Positions 6,680-19,901 are shown, counted from the first letter of the stretch. The stretch: DNA of 38,539 nucleotides from Clostridium sardiniense (GCF_016907995.1 NZ_JAFBDA010000030.1:1-38539); one strand, 5' to 3'. Numbers and translations are program-made. Notes: generated by a model not told the origin, from the letters alone.

Positions 6680-6683
6680 ATAT

Positions 6684-6757
6684 TGGAGCGGGTGAAGGGA
6701 ATCGAACCCTCGTGGCTAGCTTGGAAGGCTAGAGCTTTACCATTAAGCAACACCCGC
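6684..6757 (-). tRNA. tRNA-Gly (TCC)
   Basis: 74 nt, third copy counted from the array end; anticodon TCC. Confidence 0.95.
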
Positions 6758-6777
6758 AGGTAATATTAAATTTAAAG

Positions 6778-6853
6778 TGGTCGGGGTGACAGGTCTCGAA
6801 CCTGCGACCTCATGGTCCCAAACCATGCGCGCTACCATCTGCGCCACACCCCG
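6778..6853 (-). tRNA. tRNA-Pro (TGG)
   Basis: 76 nt with CCA. Acceptor CGGGGTG/CACCCCG; anticodon loop TTTGGGA gives TGG. Second copy at 7199. Confidence 0.95.
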
Positions 6854-6856
6854 AAA

Positions 6857-6933
<77 letters not shown>

Positions 6934-6950
6934 ATTTCAGAACGTTTATT

Positions 6951-6979
6951 ATTGTAAACCATTCCGTTTATTTTGTCAA
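6951..6979 (-). promoter_or_regulatory. internal tRNA array promoter, upstream of Arg(TCT)
   Basis: Minus-strand TTGACA (6974-6979), 17-bp spacer, TACAAT (6951-6956), ending 17 bp before the tRNA 5' end. Strong vegetative match. Confidence 0.8.
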
Positions 6980-7009
6980 GAACTTTTTTAAAGAAGTTCT
7001 TTGTCAAAG

Positions 7010-7083
7010 TGGAGCGGGTGAAGGGAATCGAACCCTCGTGGCTAGCTTGGAAGGCTAGAGCTTTACCATTAAGCAACACCCGC
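7010..7083 (-). tRNA. tRNA-Gly (TCC)
   Basis: 74 nt, fourth copy; anticodon TCC. It stands between two AT-rich spacers, each holding a promoter. Confidence 0.95.
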
Positions 7084-7146
7084 ATGTTGTACTTGTTACC
7101 CTTGTCTCTCGGACTTAGTAAGTTAAACAAGCAACCTGCCTTATTA

Positions 7147-7175
7147 GTTATACAGGTTTTTGAGAATTTTGTCAA
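7147..7175 (-). promoter_or_regulatory. internal tRNA array promoter, upstream of Gly(TCC)
   Basis: Minus-strand TTGACA (7170-7175), 17-bp spacer, TATAAC (7147-7152). The start site would be about 55 bp before the tRNA-Gly 5' end. Confidence 0.8.
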
Positions 7176-7198
7176 GATTTAATTTGACAAAATTTTAG

Positions 7199-7274
7199 TG
7201 GTCGGGGTGACAGGTCTCGAACCTGCGACCTCATGGTCCCAAACCATGCGCGCTACCATCTGCGCCACACCCCG
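7199..7274 (-). tRNA. tRNA-Pro (TGG), first gene of the array
   Basis: 76 nt, same sequence as 6778-6853; anticodon TGG. Confidence 0.95.
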
Positions 7275-7338
7275 AAGAGTCATACATCGTCTTTTGAGAT
7301 CATTTTGCTCACCGCGTTGTCTCTCAACGACAATGACT

Positions 7339-7367
7339 ATTCTACATGATGATTACTAATCCGTCAA
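7339..7367 (-). promoter_or_regulatory. leading promoter of the tRNA array
   Basis: Minus-strand TTGACG (7362-7367), 17-bp spacer, TAGAAT (7339-7344). The leader to tRNA-Pro is about 58 nt and contains a small CGTTG/CAACG hairpin. The rest of the 7368-7489 spacer holds a weak inverted repeat (7443-7474) that may help end the yfcE transcript. Confidence 0.8.
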
Positions 7368-7489
7368 TACTTTTTTCAAAGAATATATTATAAAATTCAA
7401 TACTTTTTAATTTCAAAACAAAATGCTAGTTTAATAAATATTTTATTAACGCATTTACGCTTTCATTAATAATTTATCACCATATTTAT

Positions 7490-7966
7490 CTATTCTATTG
7501 ATTCTAAATATACACTAGGTTCTTCTCCTACTTTAATTTCTATGAATCCAATGTACCTCCCCTTCCCTCTTGGTAATGAAACGCTCCCCGGATTCATAAT
7601 AGTAATTCCATTCTCTCTTATAACTAACTCTTGATGGGTATGCCCAAATAAAGCTATATTAGCTCCAACTTCTTGTGCTCTATAATATAAATTATGCAAT
7701 CCACACTTAACATTATATGCGTGTCCATGAGTTGCTAGTATCTTAACTCCTTCTAATTCTACTATTCTTTCTATTGGATATTCATTAGAGTAGTCGCAAT
7801 TACCTACTACAGCATATACTACCCCATCAAACCCATCTGAAAGCTCTTCTACATCATCTACGTTATCTCCTAAATGTATAAGAATATCAGCGTCTATAAT
7901 ACGCTCTCTAACAGCTTCTATATATCTTTGCATTCTATGAGTATCACTTACTACTGCTATTAACAT
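7490..7966 (-). CDS. yfcE: YfcE/MJ0936-type metallophosphoesterase
   Basis: A 158-residue calcineurin-like phosphodiesterase of the YfcE/MJ0936 family. It shows every metal-binding motif of the fold in order: SDTH (Asp8, His10), LGDN (Asp34), GNCD in place of the usual GNHD (around residue 55), THGH (near 80) and GHTH (near 110). Members hydrolyse phosphodiesters with Mn2+ and the natural substrate is generally unknown; the protein is cytosolic. It is the last gene of the rph-rdgB-yfcE operon: its AGGAGG overlaps the stop codon of rdgB, 12 bp upstream, pointing to translational coupling. Full length for the family. Confidence 0.92.
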   Translation of the reverse strand: MLIAVVSDTHRMQRYIEAVRERIIDADILIHLGDNVDDVEELSDGFDGVVYAVVGNCDYSNEYPIERIVELEGVKILATHGHAYNVKCGLHNLYYRAQEVGANIALFGHTHQELVIRENGITIMNPGSVSLPRGKGRYIGFIEIKVGEEPSVYLESIE

Positions 7967-7978
7967 ATTAACTGCCTC

Positions 7979-8590
7979 CTATAGCACCTTATAAATTTTT
8001 TCTTTTAATTCTTTTAACGCTACCCCTCTATGACTAATACTATTTTTTTCTTCAGGTGTAGCTTCTCCAAATGTCTTATTGAAGCCTTCATAGTAGAATA
8101 AAGGATCATAACCAAATCCACCTTCTCCATTTAGCTTCTCTATTATCCTGCCATTAACTTCTCCTCTTATATCTAAGGATTTGCCTTCATAATTTATAAG
8201 AGTTATATGACAAACAAATTTAGCTCCTCTTTTTTCAATTGGGACACCTTCTAAGTTTTTTAGTAGTTTTTCATTGTTTTTGGCATCATCACCATGTTCA
8301 CCTGCATACCTAGCTGAATATACTCCTGGTTCTCCATTTAAATACTCAACTTCCAACCCTGAATCATCAGCCATAACAAGGAAATTTTCTTCTCCTCTGT
8401 TTATTAGATAGTCTCTTATTTCTCTTGCCTTTTTATTGGCATTCTCCATAAAAGTTATTCCATCTTCAACTACATCAATATCTATATTTTCATCTTTTAA
8501 AGATCTAACTTCCAAATCCATATCTTCTAGAATATGTTTTATCTCTTTAATCTTCTTCTGATTATTACTAGCTAATATAAGTTTTCTCAT
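7979..8590 (-). CDS. rdgB: XTP/dITP diphosphatase (RdgB/HAM1 family)
   Basis: A 203-residue house-cleaning nucleotide pyrophosphatase that turns dITP/XTP into monophosphates and so keeps deaminated purines out of DNA and RNA. The family substrate motif is at the N-terminus ([14 protein letters not shown], residues 4-17), followed by ADDSGLEV near 73-80, [10 protein letters not shown] near 88-97, and GFGYDPLFY near 153. The C-terminal SHRGVAL is also typical. Length is normal for the family. The start ATG lies directly after the rph stop codon and its GGAGGG ribosome site is inside the end of rph, so the two are translationally coupled. The rph-rdgB pairing is common in Firmicutes and some form a fusion. 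Confidence 0.95.
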   Translation of the reverse strand: MRKLILASNNQKKIKEIKHILEDMDLEVRSLKDENIDIDVVEDGITFMENANKKAREIRDYLINRGEENFLVMADDSGLEVEYLNGEPGVYSARYAGEHGDDAKNNEKLLKNLEGVPIEKRGAKFVCHITLINYEGKSLDIRGEVNGRIIEKLNGEGGFGYDPLFYYEGFNKTFGEATPEEKNSISHRGVALKELKEKIYKVL

Positions 8591-9337
8591 CTATTTCCCT
8601 CCTGTTCCAATCCATAAAGCATCCATCTTTAATGAATTCTTTTGAATTGATATCATTTGTTTTAATCCCTTTTCACCTAAATCTAATAATTCATTAAGTT
8701 CACTTCTTGTCATTGGAGATTCTTCCCCAGTACCTTGGACCTCAACAAACTCTCCTTCTTCTGTTCCAATTATATTCATATCAACTTTAGCATTTGAATC
8801 TTCTTCGTAACATAAGTCTATTACTTTCTCACCATTTACTATACCTATACTTGTCGCAGCAACAAAACTTCTTATCGGATACACTTTAAATGGCCTTTCT
8901 TTATGAAGTTTATTCACTGCATCAACCATCGCTATAAATGCTCCTGTTATTGATGTGGTTCTAGTCCCTCCATCTGCTTGAATAACATCACAATCTATCC
9001 ATAATGTTTTTTCACCTAAAGCTTTCAAATCAACAACAGATCTTAATGCTCTTCCTATTAACCTTTGTATTTCCATAGTTCTTCCATCTATTTTTAATCT
9101 AGCTATATCTCTAATCTTTCTAGTCCCTGTTGATCTAGGTAGCATATTATATTCTGCTGTTATCCACCCTTCGCCACTCCCTTTTAAAAATGGTGGCACC
9201 TTATCTTCTATTGATACATTACAAAGTACTTTTGTATCTCCTACCTCTATATAAACTGATCCTTCGGCATATTTTGTATAGTTTCTAGTTACCTTTGTTT
9301 GTCTAACTTGATCATTTTTTCTTCTGTCACACCTCAT
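8591..9337 (-). CDS. rph: ribonuclease PH
   Basis: A 248-residue phosphate-dependent 3'-5' exoribonuclease that trims tRNA 3' ends; it forms a hexameric ring. Family motifs are clear: [11 protein letters not shown] at the start, [15 protein letters not shown] near 30, [16 protein letters not shown] near 65, [14 protein letters not shown] near 90, and [18 protein letters not shown] near 120. An earlier ATG at 9353-9355 exists, but it overlaps the AAGGAGG ribosome site. The ATG at 9335-9337, 8 nt after that site, matches the family start. First gene of rph-rdgB-yfcE. Since all tRNAs in the adjoining array encode CCA, Rph acts on their trailers. Confidence 0.96.
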   Translation of the reverse strand: MRCDRRKNDQVRQTKVTRNYTKYAEGSVYIEVGDTKVLCNVSIEDKVPPFLKGSGEGWITAEYNMLPRSTGTRKIRDIARLKIDGRTMEIQRLIGRALRSVVDLKALGEKTLWIDCDVIQADGGTRTTSITGAFIAMVDAVNKLHKERPFKVYPIRSFVAATSIGIVNGEKVIDLCYEEDSNAKVDMNIIGTEEGEFVEVQGTGEESPMTRSELNELLDLGEKGLKQMISIQKNSLKMDALWIGTGGK

Positions 9338-9474
9338 ATTAGTCGCCTCCTTCATTAATAATCTATTATTTCTAATTTTTATATACTAATTTAAATGTTT
9401 TTTTAGTTTTTTGCACTATTTTAAAAATTTACTCATATTAATTATTATAAGAATTATATATGAGGTGAAATATT

Positions 9475-11118
9475 TTGAGATATATTGGGCCATTTTTTCG
9501 TATGAATAGCTTATCACAAGATGAAGTATGTGGTCAGCTTTTTCATCTATCAAAAGAAGCCGTTAAAATACTTACTTTAAACTCTAAGTGCGGATGTACC
9601 TTCTCTTCAAGGAATTCCAAAAAAAATACATCTACAAAAGATATTAGCATATTAAGTAAATTTTCACCAGTATTGTGCTTATATAAAAAATCATCGCCAA
9701 TATTTATGCACAATAAGACTTCTCATGGATTTGACTCATCCTCCTTTAAAAGAGAAGTAAACCCATCAACTAATGCTTTAATGACTATGTCGTTATTAGA
9801 GCTTAGTGACTACTACTCTCATTTTAATAAGAAGGCTTCTAAGGATTCACTTAAAGATGCTTATAGATACCTTGCACATGAACAACTTGATTTTTATTAT
9901 GAGAATCTTAGAAATTCAGAGGGTATATTTATTACTAAAAAGAGTTTATTTGAAAGCGAATCTAAAGATGGTAATTTAATTGAGAAGGACAGAAAGTTTA
10001 TATTTAGTGATCAAGCCTTTATGATGAATGCTTACTATCTATACTCTCTTTATGCAAAAGATGAAGAAGCTAAGGAAGAGTATAAAGAATTCTCATCACA
10101 AATACTTCAGATGTTCCTAGATTATAAAGAAGCTTTATATAATCTATCATTCGATGAAGGGCTTAAAACATTATTAGCTTTTAACATCTATTATGAATAT
10201 TCTAATGATAATGAAATAGTGAGCCTTATAACCGATCTAAGTGAATTTTTAATTAATAAATTTGACGAAAAAGATTATTATATAGAATCGCTAGACTTAT
10301 GTGCTCTTTTTGCTATAAATTTGATGTACTCATATGAACATACTGGTTTAATTACCTTCAAGGAAAAATACAATGAAATAATGGAGAGATTATTATCCTT
10401 ATATGATGAAGATAATAATATAATTCAAAAGCTTACTGATAAAAAAGAAATTAAGTATACTTCCTTTGATCTTTGTTTTTATTTAATTTCAGTTATAATG
10501 TTTGCTAATAAATCAGATTTATTAAGAGAGTATACTCCAATGATATCTAAAATATATAAAAAATACTTCTTAAACTCAAATTTAATTACAAGTTGGCCTG
10601 ATGCACCAGATTTAGATAATGTAGAAAGGTATAAACACTTTAGTATGTTATCTAAAGATATGTTAGACGAAACATTCTTTAGAATGCCAAGTTTACCTAC
10701 ATTAACTAGCACAGGATTATCACCAATATTTTTAAAAAATATAACTTACTCAAGAAAGAAAGATATATTTACTACTTCATCTAGCAAATCATTTGATAGT
10801 TATAAAAATATGTTTATATTCTTTATGTTTATCCATGTATTTAAGGATAATTTCTTTGAAAAATTAGAAATTAAAGAACCAAACTTTGAATTTAGAAATT
10901 CATCATCAGATGAAACTACGAGTACTAACGTGGATATTATAACTGATACTGCTGATGACACTATGGCTAATACTAATGATGATATTACAATTAATAAAAA
11001 TGCCGAGTCTCAAACTTCTGTAGGACCCTCAGTAAATGAGAGAGAAGTTAAAGACGAAACCACTATTGATGGTACCTCTGAAAATACAGATGTGATTTCT
11101 AAAACTTATGATAATTAA
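9475..11118 (+). CDS. large helical protein of unknown function
   Basis: A 547-residue protein starting at TTG with GAGGTG 7 nt upstream. I do not recognise a named family. The N-terminal ~80 residues contain several Cys and low-complexity Ser/Lys. From about 95 to 450 it looks all-helical, with repeated Tyr/Leu-rich helices (YRYLAHEQLDFYYENLR; QAFMMNAYYLYSLY; LDLCALFAINLMYSYE) resembling an alpha/alpha toroid seen in glycosidase- or epimerase-like folds. The last ~75 residues form an acidic Thr/Asp/Asn-rich tail. No signal peptide or membrane segment, so probably cytosolic. It is divergent from rph, with a 119-bp shared upstream region, and ends at a bidirectional terminator. Confidence 0.8.
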   Translation: MRYIGPFFRMNSLSQDEVCGQLFHLSKEAVKILTLNSKCGCTFSSRNSKKNTSTKDISILSKFSPVLCLYKKSSPIFMHNKTSHGFDSSSFKREVNPSTNALMTMSLLELSDYYSHFNKKASKDSLKDAYRYLAHEQLDFYYENLRNSEGIFITKKSLFESESKDGNLIEKDRKFIFSDQAFMMNAYYLYSLYAKDEEAKEEYKEFSSQILQMFLDYKEALYNLSFDEGLKTLLAFNIYYEYSNDNEIVSLITDLSEFLINKFDEKDYYIESLDLCALFAINLMYSYEHTGLITFKEKYNEIMERLLSLYDEDNNIIQKLTDKKEIKYTSFDLCFYLISVIMFANKSDLLREYTPMISKIYKKYFLNSNLITSWPDAPDLDNVERYKHFSMLSKDMLDETFFRMPSLPTLTSTGLSPIFLKNITYSRKKDIFTTSSSKSFDSYKNMFIFFMFIHVFKDNFFEKLEIKEPNFEFRNSSSDETTSTNVDIITDTADDTMANTNDDITINKNAESQTSVGPSVNEREVKDETTIDGTSENTDVISKTYDN

Positions 11119-11129
11119 GTTTTATTATT

Positions 11130-11162
11130 AAAATAAGGTTGCATAAATAGCAACCTTATTTT
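11130..11162. terminator. bidirectional terminator between convergent genes
   Basis: Thirteen-pair stem AAAATAAGGTTGC (11130-11142) with its complement at 11150-11162, 7-nt loop, with T-rich ends on both strands. The right arm includes the stop codon of the minus-strand solute-binding-like gene. Confidence 0.9.
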
Positions 11163-12646
11163 AATGCTTTGAAATTTATGTTTCCATACCAGTCAAATTC
11201 TATATTTTTTACATCTTTAGATACAGCAACATTTTTCTTTTCAAATAATAACGGAAGTATACTATAACTATTAAATAAAGTGTCTTCTAATCCATTAAAG
11301 TTTTTATTTGTTGTTTTAATTATTTCTTCATACATAGATAGTTCTTTTGCAGTATAGTAACCTTTTAACTTTAAATAAAACTCTTCTTTATTATTTGAAT
11401 TAGCAGTCTCATCTATTATTACAGCATCATATCTATTTCTTAATTCTAAATTTTTAAACTCCTCTTCCGTTACAAGAGTATATCTAACTGTACTCTCCGT
11501 ATTATCCTTAAACCAACTTTGTATATGCTTTAAAATAGCTCTGTTCTCATTATTATCCTTAGCCATAAGAGTTATAACTTCTGGAATTTTCCCGCTCTGT
11601 TGAGTAGTCATAACTTTTCTTGATTGAAGTTTATCTAAATTTTCTTTATCATCTCTAAAATAACTACTTTCAGCAAGTTCTAAGTAATTATTATTCTCTT
11701 CCTGATAAGAGGTCATCGCTAAATTTATATTAAAGTACAGTGTCTTTCTTACCGATAACGGTAAACTTTCATCTTCCGAATTTAATGAAATATATTTTCC
11801 ATTATCTGATGAAAAAGTCTTAAGTCTTCCCTCACTCTGCAATCTGTTTAACTGAGTAGTAGGTGGGTTAACCACCACGTCTCTTTGACCTATCTCAAAG
11901 GCAGCCATTGCTAATTCTTCATTATCATCTTCAACTATATTTATAGTTTCTACTGATACATCCTTGCTACTATTATTATTCTTTTTAAGCTCAATACCTT
12001 CGTCAGTCACCTTATTGATGTAATATTCTCCAGAATAAACTATAGTTTTATAATTATTTTCTATGTCATCCCACATCATTAGATATCTTCTAACTCTATA
12101 TTGAGTCTTAGTTAACTCTTCTAAGAATTTATCATTCTTTTTGTTTAAACGAATGGTAAGAACTTCTTCCTTTGAATTTATAGCTACTCCATTCTCAAAA
12201 GTTACATTACCTTTTCTAAATTCCCTTGCTCCATATACATCTAAGAAAGGTTCTATATTTTCATCTTTCTCTTCTTTTAATAATTCTTTAAAAAAGTTAG
12301 CTATGTCTTCTGCAGTGATTCTATTACCATCACTCCAGTATGCATCTTCTCTTATCTTAAATTCATACTCTATCCCATCTTCTTTTACATTAACTTCTGT
12401 TGCTAATGATGGAACTATCTTACCTTCACTATCCTTCTCAACAAGCCCCTTACTTGTGGCACAAATTATATCCTCTTCTCTTACTGTAAGCTTACTTACA
12501 TCTTTTAGTTCATTAGGTATAGTATTAACGGCATATAAAAGTGATTCTGTTCCTTTAGAATCATCTAACTTTTCTATCTCTATAAAGCTTAGAGTAAATA
12601 CTAGCAATAGGGCTATAAAAATACATGGTATTAAAAACTTCTTCAT
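11156..12646 (-). CDS. membrane-anchored solute-binding-like protein (SBP_bac_5 type)
   Basis: A 496-residue extracytoplasmic protein with the layout of oligopeptide/nickel solute-binding proteins (SBP family 5): N-terminal GLVEKDSEGKIVPSLATEV, then EYEFKIREDAYWSDGNRITAEDI, the family signature region (around residues 75-110). The later part is divergent. The N-terminus has one hydrophobic segment (FLIPCIFIALLLVFTLSF) without a lipobox Cys at its end, so it is probably a membrane anchor or uncleaved signal. No permease or ATPase gene is nearby, so transport is uncertain; a sensory or accessory role is possible. Upstream in-frame starts exist, but GGAGAGG fits the ATG at 12644-12646 (7-nt spacing) best; the ATG two codons earlier is the alternative. 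Confidence 0.75.
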   Translation of the reverse strand: MKKFLIPCIFIALLLVFTLSFIEIEKLDDSKGTESLLYAVNTIPNELKDVSKLTVREEDIICATSKGLVEKDSEGKIVPSLATEVNVKEDGIEYEFKIREDAYWSDGNRITAEDIANFFKELLKEEKDENIEPFLDVYGAREFRKGNVTFENGVAINSKEEVLTIRLNKKNDKFLEELTKTQYRVRRYLMMWDDIENNYKTIVYSGEYYINKVTDEGIELKKNNNSSKDVSVETINIVEDDNEELAMAAFEIGQRDVVVNPPTTQLNRLQSEGRLKTFSSDNGKYISLNSEDESLPLSVRKTLYFNINLAMTSYQEENNNYLELAESSYFRDDKENLDKLQSRKVMTTQQSGKIPEVITLMAKDNNENRAILKHIQSWFKDNTESTVRYTLVTEEEFKNLELRNRYDAVIIDETANSNNKEEFYLKLKGYYTAKELSMYEEIIKTTNKNFNGLEDTLFNSYSILPLLFEKKNVAVSKDVKNIEFDWYGNINFKALK

Positions 12647-12738
12647 ACCCATACCTCTCCTTTTCATTAACCTATCATAATTATTGTCAATGACCATTTA
12701 TTCTAAACAATTTAAGTGAATATTTTTTTCTACTTTGG

Positions 12739-12766
12739 TTAACTTTATAAAATAATATGCTATAAT
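12739..12766 (+). promoter_or_regulatory. promoter of the 92-residue membrane protein gene
   Basis: TTAACT (12739-12744), 16-bp spacer, TATAAT (12761-12766) with TGC just before, an extended -10. It ends 27 bp before the ATG. Confidence 0.7.
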
Positions 12767-12793
12767 TAACCTATATTTTGAGGAGGCGTTAAG

Positions 12794-13072
12794 ATGGCAT
12801 TTTTAGTTGTTTTAGTATCCATTATAGGCATACTTTTTATGTTAACTTTTATGTTTATTGGCATTTGGCTTTTCATTATAGCCTTAAAAGCTTATAACCA
12901 ACTTCGTTATAAAAATTACATTCTTGAAAAAATGAGTCAGAAGTTAGATACTCTCTGCATAAATAAGCAAGAATATTCTTATGAAGACTTTTTAAATGAT
13001 GAAACTCCGGATGGGTTTAACATTTCAGACTTGGATAATGTTAAAGATTTTGAAAAAAGAGATCATAAATAA
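12794..13072 (+). CDS. small single-span membrane protein, unknown
   Basis: A 92-residue protein with a long hydrophobic N-terminal segment (about residues 2-33, one or possibly two tight spans) and a charged, acidic C-terminal half ending DFEKRDHK. No family recognised. GAGGAGG lies 7 nt before the ATG, and both promoter and terminator are adjacent, so it is a well-supported monocistronic gene. The soluble tail is probably cytosolic by the positive-inside rule (KAYNQLRYKN follows the span). Confidence 0.75.
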   Translation: MAFLVVLVSIIGILFMLTFMFIGIWLFIIALKAYNQLRYKNYILEKMSQKLDTLCINKQEYSYEDFLNDETPDGFNISDLDNVKDFEKRDHK

Positions 13073-13107
13073 AAAATACTTCTATGGTGTACATAGAAGT
13101 ATTTTTT
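13071..13107. terminator. strong bidirectional terminator
   Basis: Sixteen-pair stem (13071-13086 with 13092-13107), 5-nt loop, with A and T tracts on the two sides. It serves the plus-strand 92-residue gene and the minus-strand pcrA-ligA operon. Confidence 0.92.
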
Positions 13108-13119
13108 ATTTATATTTTA

Positions 13120-13392
13120 TTATCTTACAGTTACAAAAATAAAGAAAATTAATGAAACCGCTATCGCTAAGCTAACAAATGTATGCAATAATCTTTTTCT
13201 TCCATATTCATTCATCCAAAACCTTAAAGCCAATAATAACATAGTTATTGCTACAGTAACTTGAACTGCTAAATATGAATCAAACATCTGCCCTAAATAA
13301 ACAAACTGATAAGAAGTTAGAAAAGTACAAATTATAACTACACAAGCTATAATACTAGAAGCAATGCTTAACATATTTATTGCTTTTTTCAA
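13120..13392 (-). CDS. small three-span membrane protein downstream of ligA
   Basis: A 90-residue protein with three hydrophobic segments (about 8-28, 40-58 and 70-88) separated by short polar links, including a basic NEYGRKR loop. Family not recognised. It starts at TTG, 4 nt after AGGAG, and only 6 bp after the ligA stop codon, so it is co-transcribed and probably translationally coupled. Being in a DNA-repair operon does not by itself imply a repair role. Confidence 0.75.
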   Translation of the reverse strand: MKKAINMLSIASSIIACVVIICTFLTSYQFVYLGQMFDSYLAVQVTVAITMLLLALRFWMNEYGRKRLLHTFVSLAIAVSLIFFIFVTVR

Positions 13393-13398
13393 AATCTC

Positions 13399-17680
<4,282 letters not shown>

Positions 17681-17710
17681 ATCATCATCCTCCCTTCCTA
17701 GTATTAAAAT

Positions 17711-17719
17711 ATTATATCA
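17711..17719 (-). promoter_or_regulatory. extended -10 promoter of pcrA-ligA
   Basis: Minus-strand TATAAT (17711-17716) preceded by TGA, forming the extended -10 element TGnTATAAT, about 30 bp before the pcrA start. I see no good -35, which extended -10 promoters can lack. Confidence 0.55.
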
Positions 17720-17768
17720 TACATCATGTTTTTATTGTTGCCCTAAAGTCCGATTATTAGTAAAACTG

Positions 17769-17777
17769 TGGTATAAT
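17769..17777 (+). promoter_or_regulatory. extended -10 promoter of the lipoprotein gene
   Basis: TGGTATAAT (17769-17777), an extended -10, 39 bp before the ATG. No clear -35. It is divergent from the pcrA promoter. Confidence 0.6.
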
Positions 17778-17816
17778 TTTCTTAATGTTTTTTACTTTTA
17801 AAATGGAGGTTTTTAT

Positions 17817-18278
17817 ATGAAGCTTAAAAAGTTTCTACTAGTTATACTAGGAACTATTTTTACAATATCTTTAGTAGCTTGCTCATCAGATTATGATGCA
17901 TCTAATATAAGAAAATACTCAGATAATATAACAAAAAATATATTAATTTCAATGAGTGATTTAAATTATGAAGACTTTAGGAAAGATTTTGATGAATCTA
18001 TGGATGAAATGTTTCCTGATAAAGCCGCCTTTATTAAATTAGTTATGCCAATTCAAGAAGCTATTGGTACCTATGAAGAAGGATCCTTAGAATTTATACA
18101 AGCTAAAAAAGATAAAGATTCTGTAAGTCTACTTTATAAAAGCAAATTTACCAAAGAAGACAAGCCTGTAAATATATCCATATCCTTTAAAGAAGTTGAT
18201 TCTAAATATAAAGTTTGTGGATTATATTTCAGCTCACCTAAGATAAGAGAACTATCTAAAGAAAATCAAAATCAGTAA
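17817..18278 (+). CDS. small lipoprotein (DUF3887-like)
   Basis: A 153-residue lipoprotein. The signal peptide (basic KLKK, hydrophobic core, then LVAC) has a lipobox whose Cys near residue 22 would be lipidated, leaving a globular domain of about 130 residues on the outside of the membrane. The pattern of an Asp/Met-rich helix (FRKDFDESMDEMF), then IGTYEEG and paired beta strands ending in a hydrophobic YKVCGLYF, resembles the DUF3887 NTF2-like domain; that assignment is from memory of the family and moderate. GGAGG lies 8 nt before the ATG. It is a single-gene unit divergent from pcrA, ending before the hairpin at 18346. Confidence 0.8.
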   Translation: MKLKKFLLVILGTIFTISLVACSSDYDASNIRKYSDNITKNILISMSDLNYEDFRKDFDESMDEMFPDKAAFIKLVMPIQEAIGTYEEGSLEFIQAKKDKDSVSLLYKSKFTKEDKPVNISISFKEVDSKYKVCGLYFSSPKIRELSKENQNQ

Positions 18279-18345
18279 TATATACATTATATTATATAAA
18301 TAATATAAAAAAGAGTCTGTGTAACCATAAACTTCAATCTGTGGG

Positions 18346-18379
18346 AAAAGGAATTTTTCTTCTATGAAAAATTCCTTTT
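18346..18379. terminator. 13-bp stem hairpin, member of a dispersed repeat
   Basis: Arms 18346-18358 and 18367-18379 (AAAAGGAATTTTT and complement), 8-nt loop, then AATATTTTATATA. Near-identical architecture and flanks occur at 38458-38491. It could terminate the lipoprotein gene and, from the other side, the MATE gene; the rest of the 18279-18514 spacer shows no gene. Confidence 0.7.
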
Positions 18380-18514
18380 AATATTTTATATAATTATTTG
18401 AAAACAGTATAAATTTGCATAAACAAATTTATATTCGATAAAAAAACTTTGCCTTTTCTTCTTTTATATAATGATAAAGAAATTTTAATTAATGATAGTT
18501 TAAGATAACTAAAA

Positions 18515-19867
18515 TTAATCTAGTATGGCTTGACTACAAGTACCTTTCTTTGATGAAATATACTTACTTGCTAAGCAGTAGCATATTATAATAGTAATTA
18601 ATTCAGCAAAAGGAATGGTAAGCCAAACACCGTTTAGTCCAAAAATTCTAGGTAATATTGTTATTCCTAGAGCTATACATACAAGCCCTCTACTTAAAGC
18701 AATAATTACAGATTCTTTAGCATATCCTATGGAAGTAAAATATGATGAGCAAAGTGTATTAAATCCATTTAACAAAAATGCAAATGCATATATTTTAGAG
18801 CCTTGAACAGCTAAATTTACTACATTTTGATCTGAAGATACGAATAGGTTTATTATATTTTCTCCAAAGAAGAGTAATGTTAAAAATGTTCCAATACCTA
18901 CTACAAAAGCTATTTTTAATGATATTTTTAAAATTGATTTAACTCTACCAAAGTATTTTGCACCATAATTGTAGCTTATTATAGATCCAATTCCATCTGC
19001 AATTCCAAATACAATTAAAGTACCAAATTGTGCTATATAATTAATACTTGTAAAGGCCGCAACACCTACTTCTCCAGTGAAACTCATAAATGCCATATTG
19101 AATAAGTAAGCAGATATTGCTGACGATACAGCAGTCATAGCTTCAGATGAACCATTATAAATCATAGGTATTATAGTTGTTTTATCAAACCTCCCCAAAA
19201 AGATATTTATAATATTGTCTTTTTTTAACATTGGAGATATAACAACAATAAATACAGATGTATATGATAATCCAGTTGCTAGTGCTGCACCAATTATCCC
19301 GAGATTCATTTGTTTTATTAAGATATAGTTTAAAGTTATATTCACTATTAAACTTAATACCATCCCTTTAAAATACAGTTCTGGTTTTTCAACAAGTCTA
19401 TCTGCAAATCCAATTAAAAATGCGAGTGACATAGGTATTATACATATTGATATTGTTCTTATATATGTAGATACTCCACCTAACAATTCAGGATTTGCTC
19501 CAAGTAAATTGGCTATATTATCGCTGAACAAAACTCCTATTATTGTTAACACTGCAGCAAATACACCTAAAAGAATAAGTGCAGTTCTAAATATATTTTG
19601 AGTTAATTTTTTATTTCCTTCGCCAAGACTTCTTCCCATAAAACTTAAGGACCCTACACTTATCATCATAGATAGACCTATTACAAGTTGTATATATGGT
19701 CCACCTAAACTAACACTAGCCATTGCAGTGGAACCAACAAAATTACCAATAAACACTCCATCTACCATTGACTGCATACCTGCTATAACCATAGCTATAA
19801 TTGCTGGTATTGAAAACTGAATAAATAGTTTTGATATTTTTTCTTTTCCTAAGATATTCTCTTCCAT
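18515..19867 (-). CDS. MATE family efflux transporter
   Basis: A 450-residue multidrug and toxin extrusion protein with about 12 membrane spans in two six-helix bundles (repeat 1 to about residue 215, repeat 2 from about 230). The start LFIQFSIPAIIAMVIAGMQSMVDGVFIGNFVG matches the first helix of the family, close to the DinF/MepA-like branch with GVFIGNFVG. Such proteins export drugs or metabolites using Na+ or H+; the substrate cannot be read from sequence. AGAGG precedes the ATG. It lies 87 bp after a merR-type gene on the same strand, and its promoter (19902-19932) has the MerR-type spacer, so that regulator very likely activates it. Confidence 0.93.
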   Translation of the reverse strand: MEENILGKEKISKLFIQFSIPAIIAMVIAGMQSMVDGVFIGNFVGSTAMASVSLGGPYIQLVIGLSMMISVGSLSFMGRSLGEGNKKLTQNIFRTALILLGVFAAVLTIIGVLFSDNIANLLGANPELLGGVSTYIRTISICIIPMSLAFLIGFADRLVEKPELYFKGMVLSLIVNITLNYILIKQMNLGIIGAALATGLSYTSVFIVVISPMLKKDNIINIFLGRFDKTTIIPMIYNGSSEAMTAVSSAISAYLFNMAFMSFTGEVGVAAFTSINYIAQFGTLIVFGIADGIGSIISYNYGAKYFGRVKSILKISLKIAFVVGIGTFLTLLFFGENIINLFVSSDQNVVNLAVQGSKIYAFAFLLNGFNTLCSSYFTSIGYAKESVIIALSRGLVCIALGITILPRIFGLNGVWLTIPFAELITIIICYCLASKYISSKKGTCSQAILD

Positions 19868-19901
19868 TTAATTACCTCTCTTTTCATAATTTGTATTTAT
19901 G

